This document shows positions 1 through 6,851 of a DNA stretch of 52,081 bases, piece by piece. Below the pieces are notes generated by a model, which was not told the DNA's origin, did not search any database, and worked only from the letters and a program-made list of their open reading frames with translations. The stretch is from Oceanospirillaceae bacterium. GTDB taxonomy: Bacteria > Pseudomonadota > Gammaproteobacteria > Pseudomonadales > Balneatricaceae. The translations under genes were made by a program, and so were the position numbers. The first letter of the stretch is position 1; the number at the start of each line of letters is the position of its first letter. Location of the stretch: positions 1 through 52,081 of the forward strand of contig JABSRA010000027.1 of assembly GCA_013215445.1 (NCBI GenBank). Direction: 5' to 3'.

Positions 1-534
1 CTTGAGTGTGATGAGGTTTTAGGGGCTTTTGTGAAAGGTCAACTGATGGTGATGTTGGCGCTTGGCAGTATTTACACACTAGGATTGTGGATAATTGGCT
101 TAAATTTGGCATTGATAGTCGGCATGATAGCGGGAATAGCTAGCGTAGTGCCCTATATGGGTTTCTTTGTCGGTATAGTAGCGGCTTTTGCAGCTGCTAT
201 CGTACAGTTTAATGATCCAAGTATACTCATCTGGGTTAGTTTGGTCTTTATGATCGGTCAGGCCCTAGAGGGGATGGTATTAACCCCTTTGATGGTGGGT
301 GATAAAATTGGTTTACATCCGGTGGCGGTTATCTTTGCTATTATGGCGGGTGGTCAATTGTTTGGTTTTATTGGAATATTGATAGCATTGCCGGTAGCGG
401 CGGTGATTATGGTTTTTTTACGGAATTTACATGTAGGTTATACTAAAAGTGCCTTGTATAGTACGGAGTCATTAACCGAGGTTGAACAAGAGTGTCGCCC
501 CAGTGAGGAGACAAACGTCAAAGAGGAATCATAG
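1..534 (+). CDS. AI-2E/PerM family membrane transporter, C-terminal part
   Basis: The reading frame is open from the first base of the window, so the start lies outside; only about 177 C-terminal residues are present. The segment has several hydrophobic spans, and the stretch around FVKGQLMVML followed by a glycine-rich membrane region (ALEGMVLTPLMVGDKIGLHP) is typical of the C-terminal half of AI-2E/PerM permeases. The family consists of inner-membrane proteins with about eight spans whose substrates are mostly unproven (autoinducer-2 export or sodium/proton exchange in some members). The last 30 residues are polar and Glu-rich, likely a cytoplasmic tail. A strong hairpin follows the stop. 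Family call is firm, substrate unknown. Confidence 0.85.
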   Translation, partial: LECDEVLGAFVKGQLMVMLALGSIYTLGLWIIGLNLALIVGMIAGIASVVPYMGFFVGIVAAFAAAIVQFNDPSILIWVSLVFMIGQALEGMVLTPLMVGDKIGLHPVAVIFAIMAGGQLFGFIGILIALPVAAVIMVFLRNLHVGYTKSALYSTESLTEVEQECRPSEETNVKEES

Positions 535-555
535 GGATTGAATAGGTAAAGTCTA

Positions 556-588
556 CTGATTCTCCAGCCTTGGAGAATCAGTTTATTG
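556..588 (+). terminator. Rho-independent terminator after the permease gene
   Basis: A perfect 11-bp stem (CTGATTCTCCA / TGGAGAATCAG) with a GCCT loop starts 22 bases after the stop codon at 534 and is followed by a short T-rich run (gtttatt). The U tract is weak, but the stem is strong and well placed. Confidence 0.7.
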
Positions 589-658
589 ACGAGAATGATC
601 CCGCTTGACAAAGGGGGGTTAGCTATGAATATTTACGTCGAGGTTGCGAAGGCCATTA

Positions 659-1204
659 TTACAGGTTTTTAGCAAAAAGTTCTAGTTTGTCTTTTTTCCT
701 ACCGAATGCAACATTGATAAATAGGCTGATTAACCCCAACAGAGTGATGGCTATCGAACAGTAGATTAAGGCTTCGGCCATGGTGATATCAAGCCACAAC
801 ATGGGTGTGTAACCACAAGCTTCCCAAGGTTCAAAAACAGCAGGTAGCCATTGATCCAAAGGTAACCACTGAGGAAAATCTGCTTTGAATCCACAGGTGC
901 TTTCAACTTGATTACGCTCTATTCTCAATAATAAATCTGACTTTAAGTAAAGTGCTGCACCCGCTCCGCTCAGTGCTAAATTCATTAGATTTGCGATTAA
1001 TCTATATTGACAGAGCAACATTGCAACCAGGGCAATGAGCATGACGGCGAATACCAGTGCCCTTATTTCTACACAGAGTACGCAGGGACCATAACCTAAC
1101 TGATACTGGAAATAGAGAGCAATAAGCTCTAGGGAAAGCGCCATGAGGAAAATTAAAAACCAATAGCTAGTAGAGCGGCTTATATTGGCGACGAGTGATA
1201 ACAT
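659..1204 (-). CDS. dsbB: Disulfide bond formation protein DsbB
   Basis: Inner-membrane quinone reductase that reoxidises DsbA, so that disulfides can form in the periplasm. The 181 residues carry four hydrophobic spans and the two periplasmic cysteine pairs of the family: C41-x-x-C44 in the first loop (PCVLC) and C104/C130 in the second loop (TCGFKADFPQWLP ... EACG). These positions match those of the well-studied E. coli protein. The gene is convergent with the upstream permease gene. Its promoter must lie in the AT-rich spacer 1205-1557. The CXXC pair is intact, so the protein should be active. Another disulfide-pathway gene, dsbD, lies at 47823. Confidence 0.93.
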   Translation of the reverse strand: MLSLVANISRSTSYWFLIFLMALSLELIALYFQYQLGYGPCVLCVEIRALVFAVMLIALVAMLLCQYRLIANLMNLALSGAGAALYLKSDLLLRIERNQVESTCGFKADFPQWLPLDQWLPAVFEPWEACGYTPMLWLDITMAEALIYCSIAITLLGLISLFINVAFGRKKDKLELFAKNL

Positions 1205-1557
1205 GATCGATCCTCAAATTATAAATAATTGTAATTTTTGTTTTTTCAAACAGTGCATGATAACCATTATGAAACAAGTTGATAATAATCTTTGCAGTGT
1301 TAGTATTTTTTATTTTGCTGAACTTCACAGAGTCGATATTTTACGGATATTATTAAGCATACCAAACGTTTATCGACAATTAGGCAGAGATATTAGAGTT
1401 TTTTTTTTAGTTTGTCCATTGTGATTATTAAGAGTATGGTGGCTGCACATTAATTCCCTTTAATTTATATTATTAAGTGCAGTACCTCTAAGACAACTAT
1501 CTTATTATTTTTCCGAATCCATTAAATACCTAAAAGCTATTAACATATTAACCACAG
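1205..1557. other. Intergenic spacer between dsbB and the MATE gene
   Basis: This AT-rich spacer separates two divergent genes and must hold both promoters. It contains a long T run (about 1400-1408). I see no convincing gene, palindrome or RNA in it; a short open frame starting inside dsbB on the plus strand (1185-1424) has no recognisable protein features. Confidence 0.5.
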
Positions 1558-2961
1558 ATGAGCGGGCGTGGTGCGGAGTTTCAATTGAAAAATCATTCAC
1601 TAGGTCGATCCAGCGATAACTACCTCGAATTAGTCAAAACATTTACCTTGGCCTGGCCGCTTATTATTGCGCAGTTAGCGGTGATAGCGATCAATACCAC
1701 CGACGTTATTATGATGGGGTGGTTGGGCCCGAGCTACTTAGCTGCCGGCACTTTATCAACTGCCATCCTGCATCCAATTCTATTAGCGGGAATAGGGTTG
1801 TTAAGTGTCATCACACCTTTAGTGGCGCAAAATCTAGCCACTGATAACTTGACAGCGATACGACATACCACACGACAGGGTTTGTGGGTGGCAGTACTAA
1901 TCAGTGTGTTAAGCATTCCATTTTTATTGCAAATTAAAACAATTATCATCTTCCTCAACTTAGATGTATCCATTGCAATACTCGCAGAAGACTACATGAG
2001 TACTGCTGCCTGGCATCTACTGCCTGCGTTTTTGTTTTTCGTATTGCGAAATTTTGTATCAGCGCACAGTGATACTAAGGTTATCTTAAAAATAACCATC
2101 GTTGCTATCATCTTAAATGCACTGGGCAATTACGGTTTAATGTTTGGTAATTTTGGTCTGCCCGCCCTAGGTCTTAAAGGGGCAGGTATCAGTACTACCA
2201 TCGTTAATAGTTTTATGTTTCTCGCTTTATTAAGTTATGTGTTGACCCATCATCGGTATAAAAAGTATGACATTTTAGTGAGGATTTATAAGCCTGACTG
2301 GCAGATTTTTGCTAAAATTTTCGCACTCGGCGCTCCCGTTGGCTTGATGATCGCGGCAGAAGCAGGATTGTTCTCGATTGCTGCAATATTTATGGGGTGG
2401 TTAGGCACTTCGGAGCTGGCAGGACACGCGGTCGCTCTACAAATTGCTGCTATTGCCTTTATGATTCCGCTAGGTCTGTCCAATGCCACCACTATTAGAG
2501 TAGGTTACAGTTATGGTGCGCAAGATAAAAAAGGCGTGATAATAGCGGGCTGGGTATCAATAGCGTTAGGCGTAGGCTTTATGTTCTCGACCTTAATTCT
2601 ATTTTCGGTTTTTCCCTATCCACTGGTATATTTGTTTTTAGATCCCAGTGTGTCCACAAATATGACGGCAATTAATTATGCGGTGAGTTATCTGTTTATT
2701 GTGTCGCTATTTCAATTGGCAGACGGTGGGCAAGTGGTTGCAGCTGCAGCGTTGCGAGGCATTAACGATACAAAACTACCGATGTATATAGCTATAGTCG
2801 GCTATTGGTTGGTGGGAATGCCTACAGCATATCTGTTGGGTTTTGTCTTTGATCTACGCGGTGTAGGAGTGTGGTTAGGATTAGCTGCGGGTTTAGTCTT
2901 TGTCGCCATTGTTTTGATATTGAGATACTGGTCTTTGACTAAGAAGTTAAGCTTTAATTAA
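1558..2961 (+). CDS. MATE family multidrug/Na+ antiporter (NorM-like)
   Basis: Cation-coupled exporter of the multidrug and toxic compound extrusion family in the inner membrane. The 467 residues hold about twelve hydrophobic segments in two related halves. The first half starts with the family pattern TLAWPLIIAQLAVIAINTTD and GWLGPSYLAAGTLS, and the second with LGAPVGLMIAAEAGLFS and MGWLGTSELAGHAVALQIA. Length is normal for NorM-type proteins (450-480). The chosen ATG gives about 30 polar residues before the first span; no clear ribosome site is seen, so the start could lie a little further in. No regulator is adjacent. Family call is firm; the substrates cannot be read from sequence. Confidence 0.9.
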   Translation: MSGRGAEFQLKNHSLGRSSDNYLELVKTFTLAWPLIIAQLAVIAINTTDVIMMGWLGPSYLAAGTLSTAILHPILLAGIGLLSVITPLVAQNLATDNLTAIRHTTRQGLWVAVLISVLSIPFLLQIKTIIIFLNLDVSIAILAEDYMSTAAWHLLPAFLFFVLRNFVSAHSDTKVILKITIVAIILNALGNYGLMFGNFGLPALGLKGAGISTTIVNSFMFLALLSYVLTHHRYKKYDILVRIYKPDWQIFAKIFALGAPVGLMIAAEAGLFSIAAIFMGWLGTSELAGHAVALQIAAIAFMIPLGLSNATTIRVGYSYGAQDKKGVIIAGWVSIALGVGFMFSTLILFSVFPYPLVYLFLDPSVSTNMTAINYAVSYLFIVSLFQLADGGQVVAAAALRGINDTKLPMYIAIVGYWLVGMPTAYLLGFVFDLRGVGVWLGLAAGLVFVAIVLILRYWSLTKKLSFN

Positions 2962-3191
2962 AAAAGTAGGCTAATAGCTGTCTCGTGTTTAGCGCAATAC
3001 AAGTATTGGCTTGCATAGCGGGTCACCGATGCTCCCTGTTTGAAGCAAGTATCATTGATCAAGCGCTGCTCTTTTAACTGGTGCCCATCCAGCAGCATGT
3101 CTGCTTTATGGGCTGGCTGGTTTACTTGCTTAGTGTTGGATGTGGTTATTATGCATGACCCATAAAAGCCCATCTCTAGTATCGAGCATCT

Positions 3192-3219
3192 CTAACCCTA
3201 ACCCTAACCCTAACCCTAA
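3192..3219. repeat. Telomere-like (TAACCC) tandem repeat
   Basis: Four perfect tandem copies of TAACCC plus partial copies at both ends make a 28-base run that is C-rich on the plus strand and G-rich (TTAGGG) on the minus strand. The run lies in non-coding DNA. A four-run G-tract of this kind can fold into a G-quadruplex when single-stranded. The run is seen directly; any role is unknown. Confidence 0.9.
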
Positions 3220-3534
3220 TCATTGATAACTGCGCGCTACGGGTATATTTCTGCAGGTCGCTATATGAGTCTTTGCACCTAATATTCAAGAGATTTATGA
3301 GCGACTAACCTTAATCGTTCGCATCTTTGATGCCTCGCCAATAAAGGAACTTTTTGAATGTCTGGCCTGTATGCTCTGAGTAGTTGGCAGTTCCGGTTCA
3401 ATAATTTTTTCAGTTGCATTTCAGTCTCCCCCCCGTCATTAATAAAAAGTGTTAACACCCGAAGTTTTGCTGGGTTACGCTAACGTTGTCATTTTTACGT
3501 TTTGTTAACAACCTAGGCTCAATATGCTGATATT

Positions 3535-3556
3535 CGGTTAATTACTCGGTTAATTA
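3535..3556 (+). repeat. Direct repeat CGGTTAATTA upstream of the prp operators
   Basis: Two copies of CGGTTAATTA start 12 bases apart (3535-3544 and 3547-3556), just before the first palindromic operator. The spacing is close to one helical turn, as for a site bound by a protein dimer on one face, but no known factor is assigned. Confidence 0.45.
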
Positions 3557-3562
3557 TGAAAT

Positions 3563-3574
3563 ATTGTCGACAAT
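3563..3574. promoter_or_regulatory. GntR-type operator, copy 1
   Basis: Perfect 12-bp palindrome ATTGTCGACAAT. The form TnGTnnACnA is the usual shape of operators for FadR-subfamily GntR repressors, and the GntR gene begins about 100 bases downstream. It lies upstream of the possible -35 element. Confidence 0.75.
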
Positions 3575-3588
3575 TTATTCGTCAAAGG

Positions 3589-3617
3589 TTGACCATCTAA
3601 GAAAACGGGTGTACCTT
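3589..3617 (+). promoter_or_regulatory. Possible sigma-70 promoter of the prp operon
   Basis: TTGACC (3589-3594) and TACCTT (3612-3617) are 17 bases apart. The -35 is good and the -10 is poor. The pair lies between the two operators, so a start near 3624 would be covered by the second one, as expected for repression. Tentative. Confidence 0.4.
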
Positions 3618-3626
3618 TGATTTAAT

Positions 3627-3638
3627 ATTGTCGACAAT
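3627..3638. promoter_or_regulatory. GntR-type operator, copy 2
   Basis: Second perfect copy of ATTGTCGACAAT, 64 bases from the first (about six helical turns, hence on the same face of the helix), 36 bases before the regulator's start codon. Two identical sites suggest autoregulation, perhaps through a loop. Confidence 0.75.
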
Positions 3639-3673
3639 CTGTTATTTTTTATGGAATAACGTCAAGGTGAATT

Positions 3674-4393
3674 GTGAATAAACAAGCGGACATAGAAAAT
3701 CAGCATCCATACCCAGTCAAAGCGAGTAAAGCGAAAAGCTTTAACGCCGATAAAACCTTAGCTGCAAATGTAATGGATATGTTAGTTACGGCAATCGTTA
3801 AAGGTGAATTGGCCCCAGGAACTAAAATCAGTGAGCCTGAACTGGCGCGTCAATATGGTATTAGTAGGGGTCCGTTGCGCGAGGCGATAAGACGTTTAGA
3901 AGGTTTGCGCTTAGTGGAATTGAAACCACATGTTGGCGCGCGTGTCGTACAGCTAAGTGCCAAAGAACTTATTGAAATTTATAGGGTTAGAGAAGCGCTT
4001 GAGGGTATGGCCGCACGCTTAGCGGCCCTTCATATGTCGCAGGAAGAAATTGATGATTTACGCTCTTTATTAGATCGTCATGAAGAGTCGATTGTCGAGT
4101 TGGACGGTTTGGCATACTTCCAAAAAGAGGGTGACCTAGATTTTCACTATCGGATAGTGAAGGGCAGCCAAAACGAGAAAATGCTCGAACTGCTCGGCAG
4201 TGATTTATACCATTTAGTGCGTATGTATCGCTATCAGTTTAGTGTTGCTAGCTCGCGCCCAGTACGAGCACTCAAAGAGCATCGTCAAATAGTGGATGCC
4301 ATTGAAGCGCGCGACCCAGAGTTAGCAGAAATTCTTATGCGCAGACACATCAGTGCTGCCAGGGTAAATATCGAACAAAAATTAGAGTCTTAA
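3674..4393 (+). CDS. GntR family (FadR/FCD subfamily) regulator of the propionate operon
   Basis: Probable repressor that senses a 2-methylcitrate-pathway intermediate. The 239 residues have an N-terminal winged helix-turn-helix (about 29-93; ELARQYGISRGPLREAIRRL is the recognition part) and an all-helical FCD domain (about 101-230) with the Asp and three His that usually hold a metal (DLDFHYR, EHRQ, RRHIS). Translation starts at a GTG with AAGGTG five bases ahead. The gene is first in line before prpB (109-bp gap), as in many propionate operons where a GntR protein replaces the sigma-54 activator PrpR. Two ATTGTCGACAAT palindromes upstream point to autoregulation. The ligand is inferred from context. 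Confidence 0.88.
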   Translation: MNKQADIENQHPYPVKASKAKSFNADKTLAANVMDMLVTAIVKGELAPGTKISEPELARQYGISRGPLREAIRRLEGLRLVELKPHVGARVVQLSAKELIEIYRVREALEGMAARLAALHMSQEEIDDLRSLLDRHEESIVELDGLAYFQKEGDLDFHYRIVKGSQNEKMLELLGSDLYHLVRMYRYQFSVASSRPVRALKEHRQIVDAIEARDPELAEILMRRHISAARVNIEQKLES

Positions 4394-4502
4394 CATTTAT
4401 TATCTTTTTAATTGAGTGATCAAAGATCAACTATTTTTGATTTTATTTGATTTTTCTGACCGCTCAAGGCCTAAATTCATAGTTTATTTTCTAGGAGCAA
4501 AC

Positions 4503-5396
4503 ATGACATCTATTACAGCGGGTGCCCGCTTTCGCCGAGTATTAGCGGATAACTCACCGCTACAAATCGTCGGTACGATCAATGCATATCACGCCATGAT
4601 GGCTGAACAAGTTGGCCACAGTGCTATTTATGTCTCTGGTGCTGGCGTCGCCAACGCCTCTTATGGGTTGCCCGATTTAGGCATGACGTCGATGAACGAT
4701 GTGCTAGAAGATGTGCGCCGTATCAGCAGTGCGGTAGAAACTCCACTACTAGTGGATATCGACACTGGTTGGGGCGGGGCATTTAACATTGGCCGCACGA
4801 TTAAAGAGATGCAAAAAGCGGGGGCGGCAGCAGTACATCTAGAAGATCAAATTGCACAAAAGCGCTGTGGACACCGGCCCAACAAAGAAATAGTCAGTTT
4901 AAGCGAAATGGTTGATCGGGTGAAAGCGGCGGTAGATGCTAAAACCGACGCTGACTTTTTCATCATCGCGAGAACTGATGCCTTCCAAATGGAGGGTCTT
5001 AATGCGGCTGTCGATAGAGCACAGGCCTGCCTAGAGGCGGGAGCCGATGGCATCTTTGCTGAGGCGGTACATACACTTGAGGACTACGCGGCATTTTCCA
5101 AGGGCATTGATGGCCGACATTTACTGGCAAATATTACCGAATTTGGCGCGACTCCACTGTTTAATAAAGAAGAGTTAGCAGCGCATGGCGCGACGATGGT
5201 GTTATATCCACTGTCTGCCTTTAGAGCAGCCAATAAGGCGGCACTCAATGTTTATCAAACCCTATTAACCGATGGTGACCAAAAAGCCGTGATAGATTCT
5301 ATGCAAACCAGGATGGAGTTATACGACTTTCTTAATTACCACGATTTCGAACAAAAACTCGACGCCTTGTTTGCGCGCGAAAAACAACAAAAATAA
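4503..5396 (+). CDS. prpB: 2-Methylisocitrate lyase PrpB
   Basis: Splits 2-methylisocitrate into pyruvate and succinate, the last step of propionate breakdown through the 2-methylcitrate cycle. The 297-residue protein has the isocitrate-lyase superfamily marks: the flexible-loop KRCGH at 120-124 with its catalytic Cys, DIDTGWGG at 85-92 for Mg2+, and HLEDQ at 112-116. I start at the ATG at 4503, preceded by TAGGAG, because the family begins just before [12 protein letters not shown]; an upstream GTG in frame (4416) would add 29 unrelated residues. It follows the GntR gene and precedes prpC. Confidence 0.95.
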   Translation: MTSITAGARFRRVLADNSPLQIVGTINAYHAMMAEQVGHSAIYVSGAGVANASYGLPDLGMTSMNDVLEDVRRISSAVETPLLVDIDTGWGGAFNIGRTIKEMQKAGAAAVHLEDQIAQKRCGHRPNKEIVSLSEMVDRVKAAVDAKTDADFFIIARTDAFQMEGLNAAVDRAQACLEAGADGIFAEAVHTLEDYAAFSKGIDGRHLLANITEFGATPLFNKEELAAHGATMVLYPLSAFRAANKAALNVYQTLLTDGDQKAVIDSMQTRMELYDFLNYHDFEQKLDALFAREKQQK

Positions 5397-5412
5397 TTTC
5401 ATTAGGAACTTA

Positions 5413-5555
5413 GCATAACGTGACGAGCGAAGGTAAGACAAGGCAAAAATCGGCGAAATAGCGAAGTCAGTGTGCCCTCTTTTTGGGTATTACTGGTGTA
5501 AATGAGCATATTGAGTCGGTTTTTAACGCCGTATTACCGAGCGTAGTTATCATGC
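5413..5555. repeat. Palindromic intergenic repeat element (MITE-like)
   Basis: The spacer between prpB and prpC is an imperfect inverted repeat about 140 bases long. The left arm (from GCATAACG, through GCGAAGGTAAGACAAGGC and AAAAATCGG) pairs with the right arm (AGTCGGTTTTTAACGCCG, GAGCGTAGTTAT-CATGC). Tail sequences of this style occur as dispersed palindromic units in many gammaproteobacteria. It has no coding content. A transcript through it would fold into a long hairpin between prpB and prpC. Copy number elsewhere cannot be seen here, and no second copy is evident in this window. Confidence 0.55.
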
Positions 5556-5612
5556 CCTTTGGGTAAGTTATCTGAGGCCTCACATTTATATTACCTAGTA
5601 TTGGAGTCTAAT

Positions 5613-6746
5613 ATGGCGGATACAAAAAAATTATCAGGGGCGGGTCTGCGTGGTCAATCTGCCGGAGAGACAGCACTGTGCACCGTAGGTCAAACAGGTG
5701 CCGGCTTGACTTATCGAGGCTACGATATGGCAGAATTGGCCGATAAAGCCAAGTTTGAAGAAGTTAGCTATCTGTTAATGAATGGTAAATTACCCAATAA
5801 AGCAGAATTATCAGCCTATATTGAACGCTTAAAAGCGCTGAGAAGCTTACCCCAGGCGTTAAAAACAGTGCTGGAGAATATTCCTAAAACAGCACACCCG
5901 ATGGATGTATTACGCACCGGCTGTTCTATGCTGGGTAATCTTGAAACCGAAGCGGATTTTTCTGAGCAGACCTCACACATTGAACGGATGTTGGCGATAT
6001 TTCCGTCGATTATCTGCTACTGGTATCGTTTCAGTCATGAGGGGGTACGTATCGATACCCTCGCTCCCGATATCGATTCAATTGGCGGCCATTTTTTAGC
6101 GCTATTACAAGATAAAAAACCCAGTGAGCTGCATGAGCAGGTAATGAATGCCTCCTTGATTCTGTATGCTGAGCATGAATTTAATGCGTCGACATTTGCC
6201 GCTAGAGTCTGTGCCTCGACTCTTTCGGATATACACTCATGCGTTAGTACCGCGATTGGCACTTTACGCGGTCCCCTGCATGGTGGTGCCAATGAGGCGG
6301 CGATGGATATGATTGAAAACATGGATGATGCGGAGAATGCCGAGCGACAAGTGATGGATATGCTGGCCCGTAAAGACAAAATAATGGGCTTTGGGCATGC
6401 TGTTTATCGCACCAGTGATCCGCGTAATGCCATCATTAAGAAGTGGTCCAAACGCTTGTCACAAGAGGCTGGAGACTCCAACCTATACGATATCTCAGAA
6501 CGCGTCGAAGCGGTGATGTGGCGCGAGAAAAAGTTATTTTGTAACGCAGATTTTTTCCATGCGTCGGCTTATAACTATATGGACATTGCCACTAAACTAT
6601 TTACCCCTATCTTTGTTTGTTCGAGGGTGTCAGGTTGGACAGCCCATGTCATGGAACAGCGTGCCAACAATCGTATCATTCGCCCCTCGGCTGACTACAT
6701 CGGTCCAGAAAATACCACTTGGGTGGCCTTGGCAGATCGCCCTTAA
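5613..6746 (+). CDS. prpC: 2-Methylcitrate synthase PrpC
   Basis: Condenses propionyl-CoA with oxaloacetate to 2-methylcitrate, the entry step of the cycle. The 377 residues match the citrate synthase fold, with the catalytic set in the usual order: His in GPLHGGANE, His in MGFGHAVYRTSDPR, and Asp in NADFFHASAYN. The N-terminus KLSGAGLRGQSAGETALCTVG is typical of PrpC rather than of the longer citrate synthase GltA. I use the ATG at 5613 with GGAG seven bases ahead; an ATG at 5559 would add 18 residues encoded by the end of the intergenic repeat. It lies between prpB and acnD. Confidence 0.95.
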   Translation: MADTKKLSGAGLRGQSAGETALCTVGQTGAGLTYRGYDMAELADKAKFEEVSYLLMNGKLPNKAELSAYIERLKALRSLPQALKTVLENIPKTAHPMDVLRTGCSMLGNLETEADFSEQTSHIERMLAIFPSIICYWYRFSHEGVRIDTLAPDIDSIGGHFLALLQDKKPSELHEQVMNASLILYAEHEFNASTFAARVCASTLSDIHSCVSTAIGTLRGPLHGGANEAAMDMIENMDDAENAERQVMDMLARKDKIMGFGHAVYRTSDPRNAIIKKWSKRLSQEAGDSNLYDISERVEAVMWREKKLFCNADFFHASAYNYMDIATKLFTPIFVCSRVSGWTAHVMEQRANNRIIRPSADYIGPENTTWVALADRP

Positions 6747-6851
6747 AAGAACTCAGCTTATTGAATCTTGCGAGCCCTAGATTCTAGCTCAATAATAAAA
6801 GGGGCCATGCCGTCAATTGAGTGACTGTGTGGTCTTATCTTGGAAACCACC

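Larger units (their letters stand above)
2962..3673. other. Long spacer upstream of the prp operon
   Basis: This 712-bp stretch holds no gene I can recognise. The left part (2958-3173) is open on the minus strand for 71 codons, but the product resembles nothing I know and has no ribosome site. In the middle lies a telomere-like hexamer repeat (3192-3219). The right part is the control region of the propionate operon, with a direct repeat, a possible promoter and two palindromic operators. Confidence 0.6.

Noticed and set aside
1185..1424. Plus-strand open frame of 79 codons overlapping the dsbB start
   Set aside because: It begins inside dsbB on the other strand, has no ribosome site and no recognisable protein pattern.
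2958..3173. Minus-strand open frame of 71 codons after the MATE gene
   Set aside because: The product resembles no family I know and has no clear ribosome site. It could be a remnant, but I cannot support a gene.
4416..4502. Longer prpB starting at a GTG
   Set aside because: The extra 29 residues do not fit the family start, and TAGGAG stands directly before the ATG at 4503.
5559..5612. Longer prpC starting at an ATG
   Set aside because: The added 18 codons lie at the end of the palindromic repeat, and GGAG precedes the ATG at 5613.
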